39,009 bases of DNA from Clostridia bacterium (GCA_017540175.1 JAFYBN010000014.1:1-39009); one strand, 5' to 3'; counted from the stretch's first letter, positions 8,732-16,953 are shown. Notes: generated by a model not told the origin, from the letters alone. Translations and numbers: made by a program.

Positions 8732-9478
8732 TTATTCTTTTCCATGCCATCCGTCCACGCCCGCGCGTTCCATCGCGCCGAGGATGCGGCGGTAGAGGCC
8801 CCGGTTTTTCGCGTCCAGCGCACGGAGCAGTTCCCTTGTCTCCGCCCTGCCGGTCGCTCCGTTCGCCGGGCAGGGGCTTTGGATCACGGGGAGCGCCGCG
8901 GCTCTCACACAGGCGGCGACCTCCCTTTCCCGCGCGTAAATCAGGGGACGAATCACGGAAAGCCCACGGTCCTCATATGCTGTGACCGGGGAAAAACAGC
9001 CGATCCGCCCGTTTGCCGTGAGGTTCATGAAAAAGGTCTCGGCCGCGTCGTCGAGGTGATGCCCGAGCGCGAGCTTGTTCGCGCCGAAGCTCAGCGCGGC
9101 GTCCGTCAGCGCGCCCCGCCTCATGTTCGCGCAGAGGGAGCAGGGATTCTTCTCCCGCCGCTCCTCAAACACCACCGCGTAAATATCCGTTTTGACAATC
9201 CGGTGCTCGACCCCCAGGGACGCGCACAGCTCGGAGAGAGGCTCAAACGGCCCGCGCGCCGCGGGGGAATCCTTCGGGAATCCCGGATCGACCGTGACGG
9301 CGCAGAGCGAAAAAGGCTCGGGATAAAAGCCGCGCAGGGTGTTCAGGGCGTACAGCAGCGCGAGGGAATCCTTGCCGCCGGACAGCCCGACCGCGATCCG
9401 GTCGCCGGAGCCGATCATGCGGTAGCGTCCGCACGCCTGACGGATCAGGGAGAGGAGACGGTCAAGTTCTTTCATCAT
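8732..9478 (-). CDS. ttcA: TtcA-family tRNA thiolation enzyme (PP-loop ATPase)
   Basis: 248 residues. The PP-loop SGGKDS (33-38) binds and activates ATP. A CSLC pair near residue 113 and a further Cys in SPCPANG near 201 match the three cysteines that hold the iron-sulfur cluster in TtcA, which makes 2-thiocytidine at position 32 of tRNA. HHLDDAAETFFMNL is the usual helix after the PP-loop domain. TilS, the other close PP-loop family, lacks this cysteine set and has extra C-terminal domains. Other members of the TtcA/TtuA group with different substrates cannot be excluded. ATG codons at 9478 and 9475 are equivalent. The gene is divergent from the amidase gene, with only 28 bases between start codons. 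Confidence 0.78.
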   Translation of the reverse strand: MMKELDRLLSLIRQACGRYRMIGSGDRIAVGLSGGKDSLALLYALNTLRGFYPEPFSLCAVTVDPGFPKDSPAARGPFEPLSELCASLGVEHRIVKTDIYAVVFEERREKNPCSLCANMRRGALTDAALSFGANKLALGHHLDDAAETFFMNLTANGRIGCFSPVTAYEDRGLSVIRPLIYAREREVAACVRAAALPVIQSPCPANGATGRAETRELLRALDAKNRGLYRRILGAMERAGVDGWHGKE

Positions 9479-9506
9479 TTATCAACCCGTATAGGAGGCA
9501 GCTTTC

Positions 9507-10064
9507 GTGAAGATTTACATCGATCAGGGGCACAACCCGGAAAACCCGAACGCGGGCGCGGAGGGAAACGGATTCCGCGAGCAGGACATCGTCTTTGATA
9601 TCGGACTGCGCACCGCGGATCGGCTGCGGGACGCGGGGATCGACGTGCGTCTGTCCCGTCCGACGTCCGAAACACAGCTCGGGTCCTCGGTCGCCACGTC
9701 CCTTGCCGCCCGCGTGAACGACGCGAACGACTGGGGCGCGGATTATTTCATCAGTCTGCACACCAACGCGTCAGAGATCCGCGCGGCGTCCGGAAGCGAG
9801 GCGTACATCTACCGCCGGGACAGTCCGGCGGAGGATCTCGCGCTGCAGATTCTGCGGCGGCTGAACGAGGCGACGGGGCTCAGGGATCGTGGCGTCATGG
9901 CGAGGCCGAGTCTTTACGTCCTGCGCAAAACCAGGATGCCTGCCGTGCTTGTGGAGCTGGGCTTCATCACCAACCCGCGCGACGCAGAGCTCATGGCGTA
10001 TTCGCCGGGACTCTTCGCCGCGGGCATCGCAAACGGCGTGCTCACCGATCTCGGATGGCAGTAA
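9507..10064 (+). CDS. N-acetylmuramoyl-L-alanine amidase (Amidase_3)
   Basis: 185 residues, a stand-alone zinc amidase domain that cleaves the lactyl-amide bond between MurNAc and the stem peptide of peptidoglycan. Zinc ligands are His9 (in DQGHN), Glu25 and His85 (in SLHTN), and the catalytic Glu is Glu150 (in VLVELGFITN). The usual first motif is DPGHG; here it is DQGHN. There is no signal peptide and no binding domain, so export by an unrecognised route, or action on imported or spore-related murein, must be considered. GTG start, preceded by AGGAGG at good spacing. Its stop lies 3 bases from the convergent trmD stop. Confidence 0.88.
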   Translation: MKIYIDQGHNPENPNAGAEGNGFREQDIVFDIGLRTADRLRDAGIDVRLSRPTSETQLGSSVATSLAARVNDANDWGADYFISLHTNASEIRAASGSEAYIYRRDSPAEDLALQILRRLNEATGLRDRGVMARPSLYVLRKTRMPAVLVELGFITNPRDAELMAYSPGLFAAGIANGVLTDLGWQ

Positions 10065-10067
10065 GGT

Positions 10068-10778
10068 TCAGGTTTCCTTTTCCGTTTTTTCGAGCAGATC
10101 GGGGCGGCGCTGCCGGGTGATTTCGATCTGCCGCTCGCGCCGCCATGCCTCGATGTTCGCGTGATGCCCGGACAAAAGGACCTCCGGAACCGCTCTTCCC
10201 ATCCAGACCGGCGGGCGGGTGTATTGGGGATATTCGAGCAGATTGTCCTCGAAGCTCTCCTTTTCATGGCATTCGGGCAGGGCGAGCACGCCGTCCGTCA
10301 GCCGGGCGACCGCGTCCGCCACGATGCAGGCAGGCAGCTCGCCTCCGGTCAGCACGAAATCGCCGATGGAGATCTCCTCATCCACGATCTCTTCGATCAG
10401 ACGCTCGTCCACGCCCTCGTAATGCCCGCAGAGCAGGATGAGCTGATCATATCGGGCAAGCTGTTTCGCCTTCTCCTGTGTGAATACCGTCCCGCGCGGC
10501 GAGAGATAGACGACGCGCGATGTCTGCGCCCCGCTCTCTTCCCTGCCGGAGCGGGAAACGGCGTCCCACGCGCGCCAGATGGGGGGAGCAGCCATGAGCA
10601 TCCCGCGTCCGCCGCCGTAGGGGGTGTCGTCGACCCGGCGGTGCTTATCCTCGGACCAGTCGCGGATGTTGTGGGCGCGGACGTCGATCTTGCCCGCTCT
10701 CCGCGCGCGTCCGACGATGCTTTCCGACAGGATATAATCGACGTATTCGGGAAACAGGGTGAGAATGTCGATCCGCAT
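10068..10778 (-). CDS. trmD: tRNA (guanine-37-N1)-methyltransferase TrmD
   Basis: 236 residues, full length for the family. TrmD methylates G37 next to the anticodon using S-adenosylmethionine and prevents frameshifting. It has the start MRIDILTLFPEY, the conserved DDTPYGGGRGMLM, and the trefoil-knot SAM site LLCGHYEGVDERL...ISIGDFVLTGGE. The start codon shares one base with the rimM stop (TGATG), so the two are translationally coupled. In most Firmicutes these genes lie in rpsP-rimM-trmD-rplS; here the ribosomal protein genes are missing on both sides. Confidence 0.96.
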   Translation of the reverse strand: MRIDILTLFPEYVDYILSESIVGRARRAGKIDVRAHNIRDWSEDKHRRVDDTPYGGGRGMLMAAPPIWRAWDAVSRSGREESGAQTSRVVYLSPRGTVFTQEKAKQLARYDQLILLCGHYEGVDERLIEEIVDEEISIGDFVLTGGELPACIVADAVARLTDGVLALPECHEKESFEDNLLEYPQYTRPPVWMGRAVPEVLLSGHHANIEAWRRERQIEITRQRRPDLLEKTEKET

Positions 10779-11302
10779 CAGTCCCGCATCCCTTCGATCA
10801 GGGAGACGCGGATGCCCGCGCCCTCTCCCTCGGTTTCGATCTCCCGCACGAACTCGGCGACGACGGGGATCATGAACTGCCCGCCGCGGACGTCGTCCAC
10901 CACGTAGACGTCGCGCCCGCCGGGGCTGATGACATCCGCGAGCGTGCCGTAGACTTCCCCGCTCGACACATCCGAAACCGTCAGCCCGATGAGGTCGGCG
11001 ATGAAATGATCGTTCTTTCCGAGCTTCAGATCGTTCCGGTCGGCGTAAAAGACGGTTCCCTTGAATCGCATCGCGTCCTCGCGGGTCGTGATCTCCTCAA
11101 AGGAACAGAGCACCATACCCTTCTGCACCGACGACGCGCGCGCCTTCATGGGGACGAACGCGCCGTCCGGCGTTTTGCGGTACAGGGTCCTGAGCTTCGC
11201 GAGAACCTCGGGCGAATCGCACCAGCATTCGAGCCGGAGCGTGCCGCGGACGCCGTGTATGCCCGCCGCCATGCCGCATTCGAGATACTGTTGTTTTGCC
11301 AT
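10778..11302 (-). CDS. rimM: Ribosome maturation factor RimM
   Basis: 174 residues. RimM binds ribosomal protein S19 and helps assemble the head of the 30S subunit. The N-terminal RimM barrel has the marker MAAGIHGVRGTLRLE; the C-terminal PRC barrel contains LIGLTVSD and DVYVVDD...QFMIPVV. I chose ATG 11302 because GGGAGGCG lies just upstream and the family starts here. The frame continues 29 codons upstream to 11389, but that part covers the promoter at 11340-11368. Confidence 0.95.
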   Translation of the reverse strand: MAKQQYLECGMAAGIHGVRGTLRLECWCDSPEVLAKLRTLYRKTPDGAFVPMKARASSVQKGMVLCSFEEITTREDAMRFKGTVFYADRNDLKLGKNDHFIADLIGLTVSDVSSGEVYGTLADVISPGGRDVYVVDDVRGGQFMIPVVAEFVREIETEGEGAGIRVSLIEGMRD

Positions 11303-11339
11303 GAACGCCTCCCAAAAACCGACGACACATATTTTTACA

Positions 11340-11368
11340 ATTATATCATAAACACGCGGAAAGTGCAA
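11340..11368 (-). promoter_or_regulatory. Sigma-A promoter for rimM-trmD
   Basis: On the minus strand: TTGCAC, 17 bases, TATAAT. The -10 box is perfect and starts about 40 bases before the rimM start codon. Confidence 0.8.
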
Positions 11369-11462
11369 TGGATATCCCGCAATATTCATAATTTTATAAT
11401 CAATTTATTTTTCAAATGTCTCCCTCCGCTGCTGATTCCGCCCAAATTCTCAAAAAGATCGA

Positions 11463-11500
11463 CCCGAAGGTGTCCTTTCGGGAACTTTTTCGCTTTTTTC
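11463..11500 (+). terminator. Terminator-like hairpin in the leader of the serpin gene
   Basis: CCCGAAGG (11463-11470) pairs with CC-TTCGGG (11474-11482, one bulged T), followed by runs of five and six T. It lies about 40 bases before the serpin start. A TATAAT sequence at 11395-11400 precedes it, without a good -35 box. If transcription starts there, this hairpin would act as an attenuator. Otherwise the promoter lies after it. Confidence 0.4.
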
Positions 11501-11541
11501 GACGTCTAATAGGCAGTACCGAAAAGACGGAGGCATTTCAA

Positions 11542-12810
11542 ATGCGTTTCAAAAAATGGATTGTGCTGATTCTCGCGGGGCTGATGCTGTTCTCCTGCGC
11601 TTCAAAAGAAGATAGGACCGAAGATGCGGATGACACGAGTGAGGCGGCGGTCGGAACCGACGTAGTGACTGCCATCCCCCTGGCCGCCGCGCACACGGAG
11701 CCCTCTCCCAGGGAAGCGGACGACACGCTGCGCGACGCGGTGATCTCTTTCTCCGAAACCTTCTACCGCACGCTCGAGGCGGACCGCGACGGCAACGCTG
11801 TCTATTCCCCGCTCTCCCTGTATTACGCGCTCGCCCTGACGTCCAACGGCGCGCTCGGCGACACGAAGGAGGCGCTCGAGAAGGCCCTCGGGATCGGGAC
11901 GGACGAGCTGAACGCCTATCTGTACGCGCTGACCTCGAAGCTCGGCGAGACGGGAAGCTCGACGGTGAAGATCTCGAACGCGTTCTGGGGCAACGCGGAC
12001 AATTTTGAAGTGTCCCCCGACTTCAAAACCGTCGCCCGGAAGTATTACGACGCGGAAGCCTCCTCTCTTTCCTTCAGCGATCCCGCGACGCTCGCGGCGA
12101 TCAACGACTGGGTGAGCCAAAAGACCGACGGCATGATCCCCACCCTGTTCGACAGTCTTGACCCCGGGATGATCATGGCGCTCGTGAACACCGTTCTGTT
12201 TGACGGCGTATGGGAAGAGGAGTACGAGGAAAGAGATATTTTCGAGGACCGGTTCACGGTCGGGCCCGGTTCGGTCTCCCTCGCGGAATACCTCTTCTCC
12301 AAGGAGTATTCCTATTTCACCACGACGGGCGGCGTCGGGTTCTCGAAGGCTTACAAGGACGGATACCGCTTCATCGCGGTCCTGCCCGACGGGGACGTGG
12401 GGGACTTTGCCGCGAAGATGGACCTCACTGACATCATCAAAAAATCCGGCGAGAGCAGAGCGGAGTGTGAGGCCTACATCCCGAAATTCGAATTCGAGAC
12501 CGCCCGCACCTTGAACGACGTCGCCGAGCAGCTCGGCGCCGGGCGCGCGCTGACCGAGGACGCAGAGCTCGGCGGACTGAGCGCGGACGGCGTGAACGAC
12601 ATCATGATCAGCACGATTTTGCAGAAGGCGAAGATCATTCTGAACGAGCACGGCACGAAGGCCGCAGCCGCGACCGGGATTACGTTCGGGACCACCGCCC
12701 TGCCGGAACCCGTCCCGGAGGTCTTCCTCAACAGACCGTTCTTCTTCGTCATCGTGGACACGGACGGCATTCCGCTCTTCCTCGGAACGGTGGAAAACCC
12801 CGCGGAATAA
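11542..12810 (+). CDS. Secreted lipoprotein serpin (serine protease inhibitor)
   Basis: 422 residues. A lipobox (LMLFSC) anchors it outside the cell. The serpin fold follows, with FSPLSLYYALAL-like YSPLSLYYALAL, and ends in LNRPFFFVIVDTDGIPLFLGTVENP. The hinge of the reactive centre loop is intact (HGTKAAAATG, small residues), which is needed for the inhibitory insertion mechanism. Counting from the hinge Gly as P15, the scissile bond falls near FGTTAL. Small residues there point to elastase-like or subtilisin-like targets, but this is inference. Human gut Clostridia carry related inhibitory serpins (siropins), so interaction with host or bacterial proteases is plausible. I chose ATG 11542, preceded by CGGAGG, because the signal peptide begins there. 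It is transcribed alone. Confidence 0.93.
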   Translation: MRFKKWIVLILAGLMLFSCASKEDRTEDADDTSEAAVGTDVVTAIPLAAAHTEPSPREADDTLRDAVISFSETFYRTLEADRDGNAVYSPLSLYYALALTSNGALGDTKEALEKALGIGTDELNAYLYALTSKLGETGSSTVKISNAFWGNADNFEVSPDFKTVARKYYDAEASSLSFSDPATLAAINDWVSQKTDGMIPTLFDSLDPGMIMALVNTVLFDGVWEEEYEERDIFEDRFTVGPGSVSLAEYLFSKEYSYFTTTGGVGFSKAYKDGYRFIAVLPDGDVGDFAAKMDLTDIIKKSGESRAECEAYIPKFEFETARTLNDVAEQLGAGRALTEDAELGGLSADGVNDIMISTILQKAKIILNEHGTKAAAATGITFGTTALPEPVPEVFLNRPFFFVIVDTDGIPLFLGTVENPAE

Positions 12811-12855
12811 TCTTCCCCGTCCTCTTGGAAGCTCAGCCTTCTCTCTCGAAACAAA

Positions 12856-12915
12856 CGGGTCTGCCGCATCTTCTCCGGAAAACGGAGAAACGCGGCAGAC
12901 CCGTATTTTGTTTTG
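12856..12915. terminator. Bidirectional terminator between serpin and PfkB kinase
   Basis: Arms CGGGTCTGCCGC (12856-12867) and GCGGCAGACCCG (12892-12903) pair perfectly, with an inner stem TTCTCCG/CGGAGAA. T-rich sequence follows on the plus strand (TATTTTGTTTTGTTT). It lies between convergent genes and belongs to the recurring hairpin family of this window. Confidence 0.85.
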
Positions 12916-12924
12916 TTTGAATGC

Positions 12925-13815
12925 TTACCGATAAAACGCGGTGATATAGTCCTCGACATCGGCTCTCGTGCCGCGGAACGGACAGGGGGTCTCCATCTTG
13001 AGCGAGACGAGCGCGGAGCAAAACAGCAGTGATTCCTCGATCCCGCGCGTCAGCCGCTCGTTGATGTAGCCGGAGAAGGTCGTGTCTCCCCTTCCCGTCC
13101 GCCCGCTGAGATTGCGGGATTTGATGGGACTTGTGTAAATGCGCTCACCGTCGCAGATCATGACCTCGGTGTTGTGCGTGAGCATGACCTCCTTCGCGCC
13201 CCATTCGCAGAGCGTGCGCGCCGCCTTTTCCCGGTCGGAGAAGCCGGTGAGCATTTCGCCCTCCGCCGCGTCGACCTTGAAAAAGTCGATTTCGGGAAGC
13301 ATTTCGCGCTTGGTCGTCCAATCCCCATACGCCATCGAGCGGTCTGGCTGAACGCGGCGCAGAAGGCACTGCGCGTCCACCGCGACCGGCCCATACTTCT
13401 TCGCCGCGCGGATGAGGTCGTCGGAGAAGTCGCCCCAGACCAGCCCGGCAAGGTGCATGACCCCGACCTCGAATCCGTCGAGAAAAGCGAGCTCCTCGGG
13501 CAGGAATGGGTCGCAGACGGAGAGCGAGGTGCAGATGCGCCGCTCCTTATCGGGTGTGAGATAGCGGTTTTCGATGGAGCAGGTGTTTTTCGATTCGAGC
13601 ACGACGAGGTCGACGCCGCTGTCCCGGAAGCGCTCGCCCGGATCGGCGGTTTTCGGATCAGCTTTCGTGAGCACGAGGGGCCGGAATCCGCATCCAGCCG
13701 CCGCCCAGCCCGCCTGCACGACCGCGCCGCCGAGCTCCCTTCTCTCGTTGCCTTCGCAGTCGATGTTGATGTCGAGCGAAACCGGTCCCACGATCACGCT
13801 GTCGTATTTTTTCAT
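12925..13815 (-). CDS. PfkB-family carbohydrate kinase
   Basis: 296 residues, ribokinase-like fold that transfers the ATP phosphate to a sugar or nucleoside. The C-terminal signature GRTGRGDTTFSGY (about 233-245) carries the catalytic Asp and the anion-hole Gly residues. The N-terminal region has GPVSLDINI and ELGGAVVQAGWAAAGCG, which correspond to the substrate-binding GG motif. The substrate is not identifiable. It has its own strong promoter and terminator, and no sugar pathway gene directly beside it. Confidence 0.88.
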   Translation of the reverse strand: MKKYDSVIVGPVSLDINIDCEGNERRELGGAVVQAGWAAAGCGFRPLVLTKADPKTADPGERFRDSGVDLVVLESKNTCSIENRYLTPDKERRICTSLSVCDPFLPEELAFLDGFEVGVMHLAGLVWGDFSDDLIRAAKKYGPVAVDAQCLLRRVQPDRSMAYGDWTTKREMLPEIDFFKVDAAEGEMLTGFSDREKAARTLCEWGAKEVMLTHNTEVMICDGERIYTSPIKSRNLSGRTGRGDTTFSGYINERLTRGIEESLLFCSALVSLKMETPCPFRGTRADVEDYITAFYR

Positions 13816-13847
13816 GTCATCTTACCCCCCGATATGATTTCACACCG

Positions 13848-13876
13848 ATTATACCACATTCCGCGCGGGGATGCAA
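13848..13876 (-). promoter_or_regulatory. Sigma-A promoter for the PfkB kinase
   Basis: Minus strand: TTGCAT, 17 bases, TATAAT, about 33 bases before the start codon. Confidence 0.82.
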
Positions 13877-13972
13877 GGGGGCGGCGTCCGGCTGTGCGCG
13901 GAATTTGGAGCGCGAGCCGGATTCGGCGCGGCAGCTGAGCGGGCGCGGCGGTACGGCGGCCGTATCGCGGAG

Positions 13973-14010
13973 AAAACGCCCCTCAAACCGTTTGCAGCGG
14001 CTGGGGGGCG
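13973..14010 (-). terminator. Terminator of the radical SAM / Cys-tail operon
   Basis: On the minus strand CGCCCC (14010-14005) pairs with GGGGCG (13982-13977), with an inner CCG/CGG pairing, followed by TTTTCT. It begins 32 bases after the stop of the Cys-tail membrane protein gene. Confidence 0.55.
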
Positions 14011-14041
14011 CTGACGCGCATATCCGGACTTTTCGGCTTCG

Positions 14042-15316
14042 TTACTCCGCCGTTTTTCTCTTGCTCTCGACGCGGACGCGGGTTTTGTGGACTCCCTCCG
14101 TAAAGAGATCCTTCACCGAGCAGCCCGCGCGGCCCGAAGAAGCGCAGGCGCAGGCGCAGGCACAGGAGGATGCGCACGCGCACGAAGACGCGCAGGAGGA
14201 TGCGCACGAGGAAGCACAGGACGAATGGTGCGAAGAGCGGCTTGAGCTCGACGACGAACGCGGGCGGCTGACCGGCACGTTGACGACGTTGACGCGGATA
14301 AAGGTGGAGGGGGAGCTGCCGTAACGGTAGGTACCCGTTTTGGTATAGTTCTCCGGCTTTTCGATCTGGCTCTCCTCCACGACCTCCTTGCTCTTGACCA
14401 TATCGCGGCCGCAGTAGGCGCAGACGTCCTTGCCCTCTTCCCGCGTGCCGCCGCAGCCCGGGCAGGTCTCGTAATACTCGATCTTGGTGCGGACGATTTT
14501 CTTCTCCGTCGCCGTTTCGGTTCCGAATCCGAGGCCTCCGCCGATCCATTTCACGAATTTGACAATCAGGATGATCGGAACCGCGATCATCGCGATGAGA
14601 AATATGAGTCCGAAAAACACCGTAAACCCGTCCGCGGGTTCGGAATCGTTTCGTTCGTAATACTCCCAGGACTCGTCGTACTCCTCGCTTTCCTGACGGT
14701 CGATGTCAAAGGCAAACGCGTCGTTCGGATAGACGACCGTCATCGTGTACTGTTCACCCTCGCCGAGGGACGCGCGGAAGACGAGATAACCGTCCTCGAC
14801 TGTACAGTCGGGCTGCCATGCTCCCGCCTTGTCCGCGTTCCAGCGGATGGTGAGCGCGTCGACCTCCATCCCGTCGAACCACGCGGGCGTAAAGGAATAA
14901 ACCGTCTCCCCCTCGACCCATTTGTCGATCTGGTACATGTGGTCCTGCGTCATGGAGAACTCGACGCTGACCGTTTCGCCTTCGCCGTACGAACGGTCGA
15001 GATAGATGGAGAGCGCGTATCCGTTGTCCTCGATCCGGCTGACCGAGGGGCTCAGCGGCGTGATGTTTTCGTGGTACGGGTTCGGCATGCCGAGATCGAT
15101 CCACTCGAGCTCGCCGATCGAATCGTCAAGCACCTTCCAGTCGATGTGATAGGTCATGCCGAGGGACGCGTCCTCGTTGACGTCCACGGTGATCGTGAAA
15201 TCGAGAATCTCGTCGGTCGGCGCGGCGAACGCGGAGACCGCTGCGAAAAACGCGAAGAGCAGGACGAGGGACGCGAGAAGACAATACTTGAACGCTTTTC
15301 TTCGAATCGGTTTCAT
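14042..15316 (-). CDS. DUF2207-like membrane protein with zinc ribbon and Cys-Ala-Ser repeat tail
   Basis: 424 residues. Order: signal peptide (to about residue 30, ending AVSAFAA), an outside domain rich in beta strands resembling DUF2207 proteins (about 31-235), a transmembrane helix (around 260-285), a cytoplasmic zinc ribbon (CPGCGG...CAYCGRD), a Ser-rich stretch, and a tail with ten cysteines between residues 367 and 399. The tail begins HHSSCASSCASSC, moves into CACACAC, and closes with SSGRAGCSVKDLF. I chose ATG 15316 because AGGAGG lies 8 bases upstream; ATG 15322 is too close to it. The start overlaps the radical SAM stop by 4 bases (ATGA). The tail could bind metal or be the substrate of the radical SAM enzyme. 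Function unknown. Confidence 0.8.
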   Translation of the reverse strand: MKPIRRKAFKYCLLASLVLLFAFFAAVSAFAAPTDEILDFTITVDVNEDASLGMTYHIDWKVLDDSIGELEWIDLGMPNPYHENITPLSPSVSRIEDNGYALSIYLDRSYGEGETVSVEFSMTQDHMYQIDKWVEGETVYSFTPAWFDGMEVDALTIRWNADKAGAWQPDCTVEDGYLVFRASLGEGEQYTMTVVYPNDAFAFDIDRQESEEYDESWEYYERNDSEPADGFTVFFGLIFLIAMIAVPIILIVKFVKWIGGGLGFGTETATEKKIVRTKIEYYETCPGCGGTREEGKDVCAYCGRDMVKSKEVVEESQIEKPENYTKTGTYRYGSSPSTFIRVNVVNVPVSRPRSSSSSSRSSHHSSCASSCASSCASSCACASSCACACACASSGRAGCSVKDLFTEGVHKTRVRVESKRKTAE

Positions 15317-16713
15317 GTGCATGTCCTCCTGAGCGGGCATTCGCCGGTCATTTCGGAAGAATAATCCCGGCGCGCGGCGCACGCTTCGCTTTCCCAGATC
15401 GTCTTCCAGTCGTCTTTCAGCATATTGCCGAGCGGCTTGTCGGACAGCCAGCTCTGGCACGGCACGACGTTCCCCCCGGGCGTGACCGCCATATTGGAAA
15501 GGCAGGCGCCGCAGGACGGGGACGGGATGTTCAGCTCGTCGAAGACGCTCTGGGCGATCCATCCGGGCGAGGTGAAGGCGATCTCCATGCCGTTCTCATG
15601 ACAGTATGCAACCGCTTCGCGCAGAATTTCCTCGAGCTCTTCCCCGCTGAGCTGCAGCCGCTCGGATTCCTCCTTCGCGGCGTTCCCGGTCGTGATCATG
15701 CCGGAGCAGGTGACGTAGACGACGCCCTTGGCGCGCAGAAACGCCAGCGTGTCGGCGTATTTCCGGTTCAGGGTGCAGAGGGGCGTGTTGATGCTCACGG
15801 ACAGCCCCGCCTCGAGCGCGTTTTCGATGCCCTTCACGGTATCGTCCCAGCGCGGGGTTCCCACAAGCCGGTTGTGCACCGCGGGATCGCTCGAATAGAA
15901 GGTGATCTGCACGCTGTCGAGCTCCGCTTCGCGGAGGGAGAGGCAGTATTCCTTCGTGAGCCGGATCCCGTTTGTGTTGAGGCGAGAGATGAACCAGCGG
16001 GCATACCGGATGAGCTCGCAGAGGTCCTCGCGCATGGTCGGCTCTCCCCCGGTGAACGTCACCTGCGGGATCCCCGCCGCGCGGCACCGGTCGAGAATCT
16101 GCTTCCACTCCTCGGTGGAGAGCTCCTCTTCTTCGGCGTGTACCTGATCCGCGGCGTAGCAGTGCACGCATTTCTGATTGCAGTGCCATTTCCCGTCCCG
16201 GGTCATGGCGCTGACGAGAAGGTCCATACGGTGGGGGGCGTTCATGTATTCGGCGTATTCCCCGATGCTCATATAACACACGTCGGTTGTGACCTCTTCC
16301 CGGTACGCGATTTGACGCAGGGTCTGCCAAATCGTTTCGATGTCCCTTTCAATGCGTTTTTTCGAGAAGACGGGAATGATCCGCTTCACGTTTTCCGCAG
16401 AGCGGTCGAGGATGCTTCGGATGTCGTCCTCGCCGATTTCTTTCCCGTCGTATTTGTTCGTTTCCCGGATCATTTCCGCCAGCATGACCGCCCAGGCGAA
16501 ATTGACCGGGACGATGTCGGTGCCGTTGATGATCGCGACGCTGGGGTTGAGCGTGTTTTCTTCCTTTTTCGGGGGGATCAGATGAATGCGGATCGCGCCC
16601 GGTCCGTTCGGGTTCAGCGTCGTATGGAGGACTTCGTCGAAGGTGTCGTCCATATATTCGCTGATCCGACGCACGGTTTTTGTTTTCCTGAATAGCTTGG
16701 GAACGGGGATCAT
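15313..16713 (-). CDS. Radical SAM/SPASM peptide-maturase-like protein
   Basis: 466 residues. The radical SAM cluster motif is C178-x3-C182-x2-C185 (HCNQKCVHCYA), which holds the 4Fe-4S cluster that cleaves S-adenosylmethionine. TFTGGEPTMRED is the GGEP motif. The C-terminal SPASM region (about 399-466) has CGACLSN, NVVPCQSW, a further Cys in SEACAARRD and a closing CPLRRTC, fitting auxiliary clusters. Residues about 55-130, including NPSVAIINGTDIVPVNFAWAVM, look like a PqqD-type recognition domain that binds peptide substrates. SPASM enzymes with such a domain usually modify ribosomal peptides or proteins. The coupled downstream gene with a Cys-rich tail is the obvious candidate substrate. 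A possible -10 (TATGAT) lies at 16754-16759, with no clear -35. Confidence 0.85.
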   Translation of the reverse strand: MIPVPKLFRKTKTVRRISEYMDDTFDEVLHTTLNPNGPGAIRIHLIPPKKEENTLNPSVAIINGTDIVPVNFAWAVMLAEMIRETNKYDGKEIGEDDIRSILDRSAENVKRIIPVFSKKRIERDIETIWQTLRQIAYREEVTTDVCYMSIGEYAEYMNAPHRMDLLVSAMTRDGKWHCNQKCVHCYAADQVHAEEEELSTEEWKQILDRCRAAGIPQVTFTGGEPTMREDLCELIRYARWFISRLNTNGIRLTKEYCLSLREAELDSVQITFYSSDPAVHNRLVGTPRWDDTVKGIENALEAGLSVSINTPLCTLNRKYADTLAFLRAKGVVYVTCSGMITTGNAAKEESERLQLSGEELEEILREAVAYCHENGMEIAFTSPGWIAQSVFDELNIPSPSCGACLSNMAVTPGGNVVPCQSWLSDKPLGNMLKDDWKTIWESEACAARRDYSSEMTGECPLRRTCT

Positions 16714-16893
16714 TTCGCGGACACTCCCTTTCGGATTCTGATTTGCTCATCTCATCATACCATATAATCTTTGCGAAACTGTGAATAGCGCGGGTTTTTC
16801 TCGGCGAGGGCAGCGGGAAAACCGCCCGCCTCGCCGCCGCGGCAAGTGCGGTTCTTTCCGGCTCTCCTCTTCCCGGTTCTTTTGAAAAATCGC

Positions 16894-16928
16894 GGGGCTG
16901 CCGCGTGACGCGGCGGCCCCGTCGTTTT
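16894..16928. terminator. Terminator after the repeat lipoprotein gene
   Basis: GGGGCTGCCGCGT (16894-16906) pairs with ACGCGGCGGCCCC (16908-16920) with one mismatch. T-runs follow on both strands (GTCGTTTTTT on plus, CGCGATTTTTC on minus). It lies 34 bases after the stop of the 916-residue lipoprotein gene on the minus strand. It is a shorter relative of the other hairpins in this window. Confidence 0.8.
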
Positions 16929-16953
16929 TTCGGGGGCTTCAAACGGCGGCCCC

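Noticed and set aside
8628-8750. Longer start for the MalF-like permease
   Set aside because: The extension overlaps the previous gene, is basic and aromatic in an unlikely way, and is not expected in this family.
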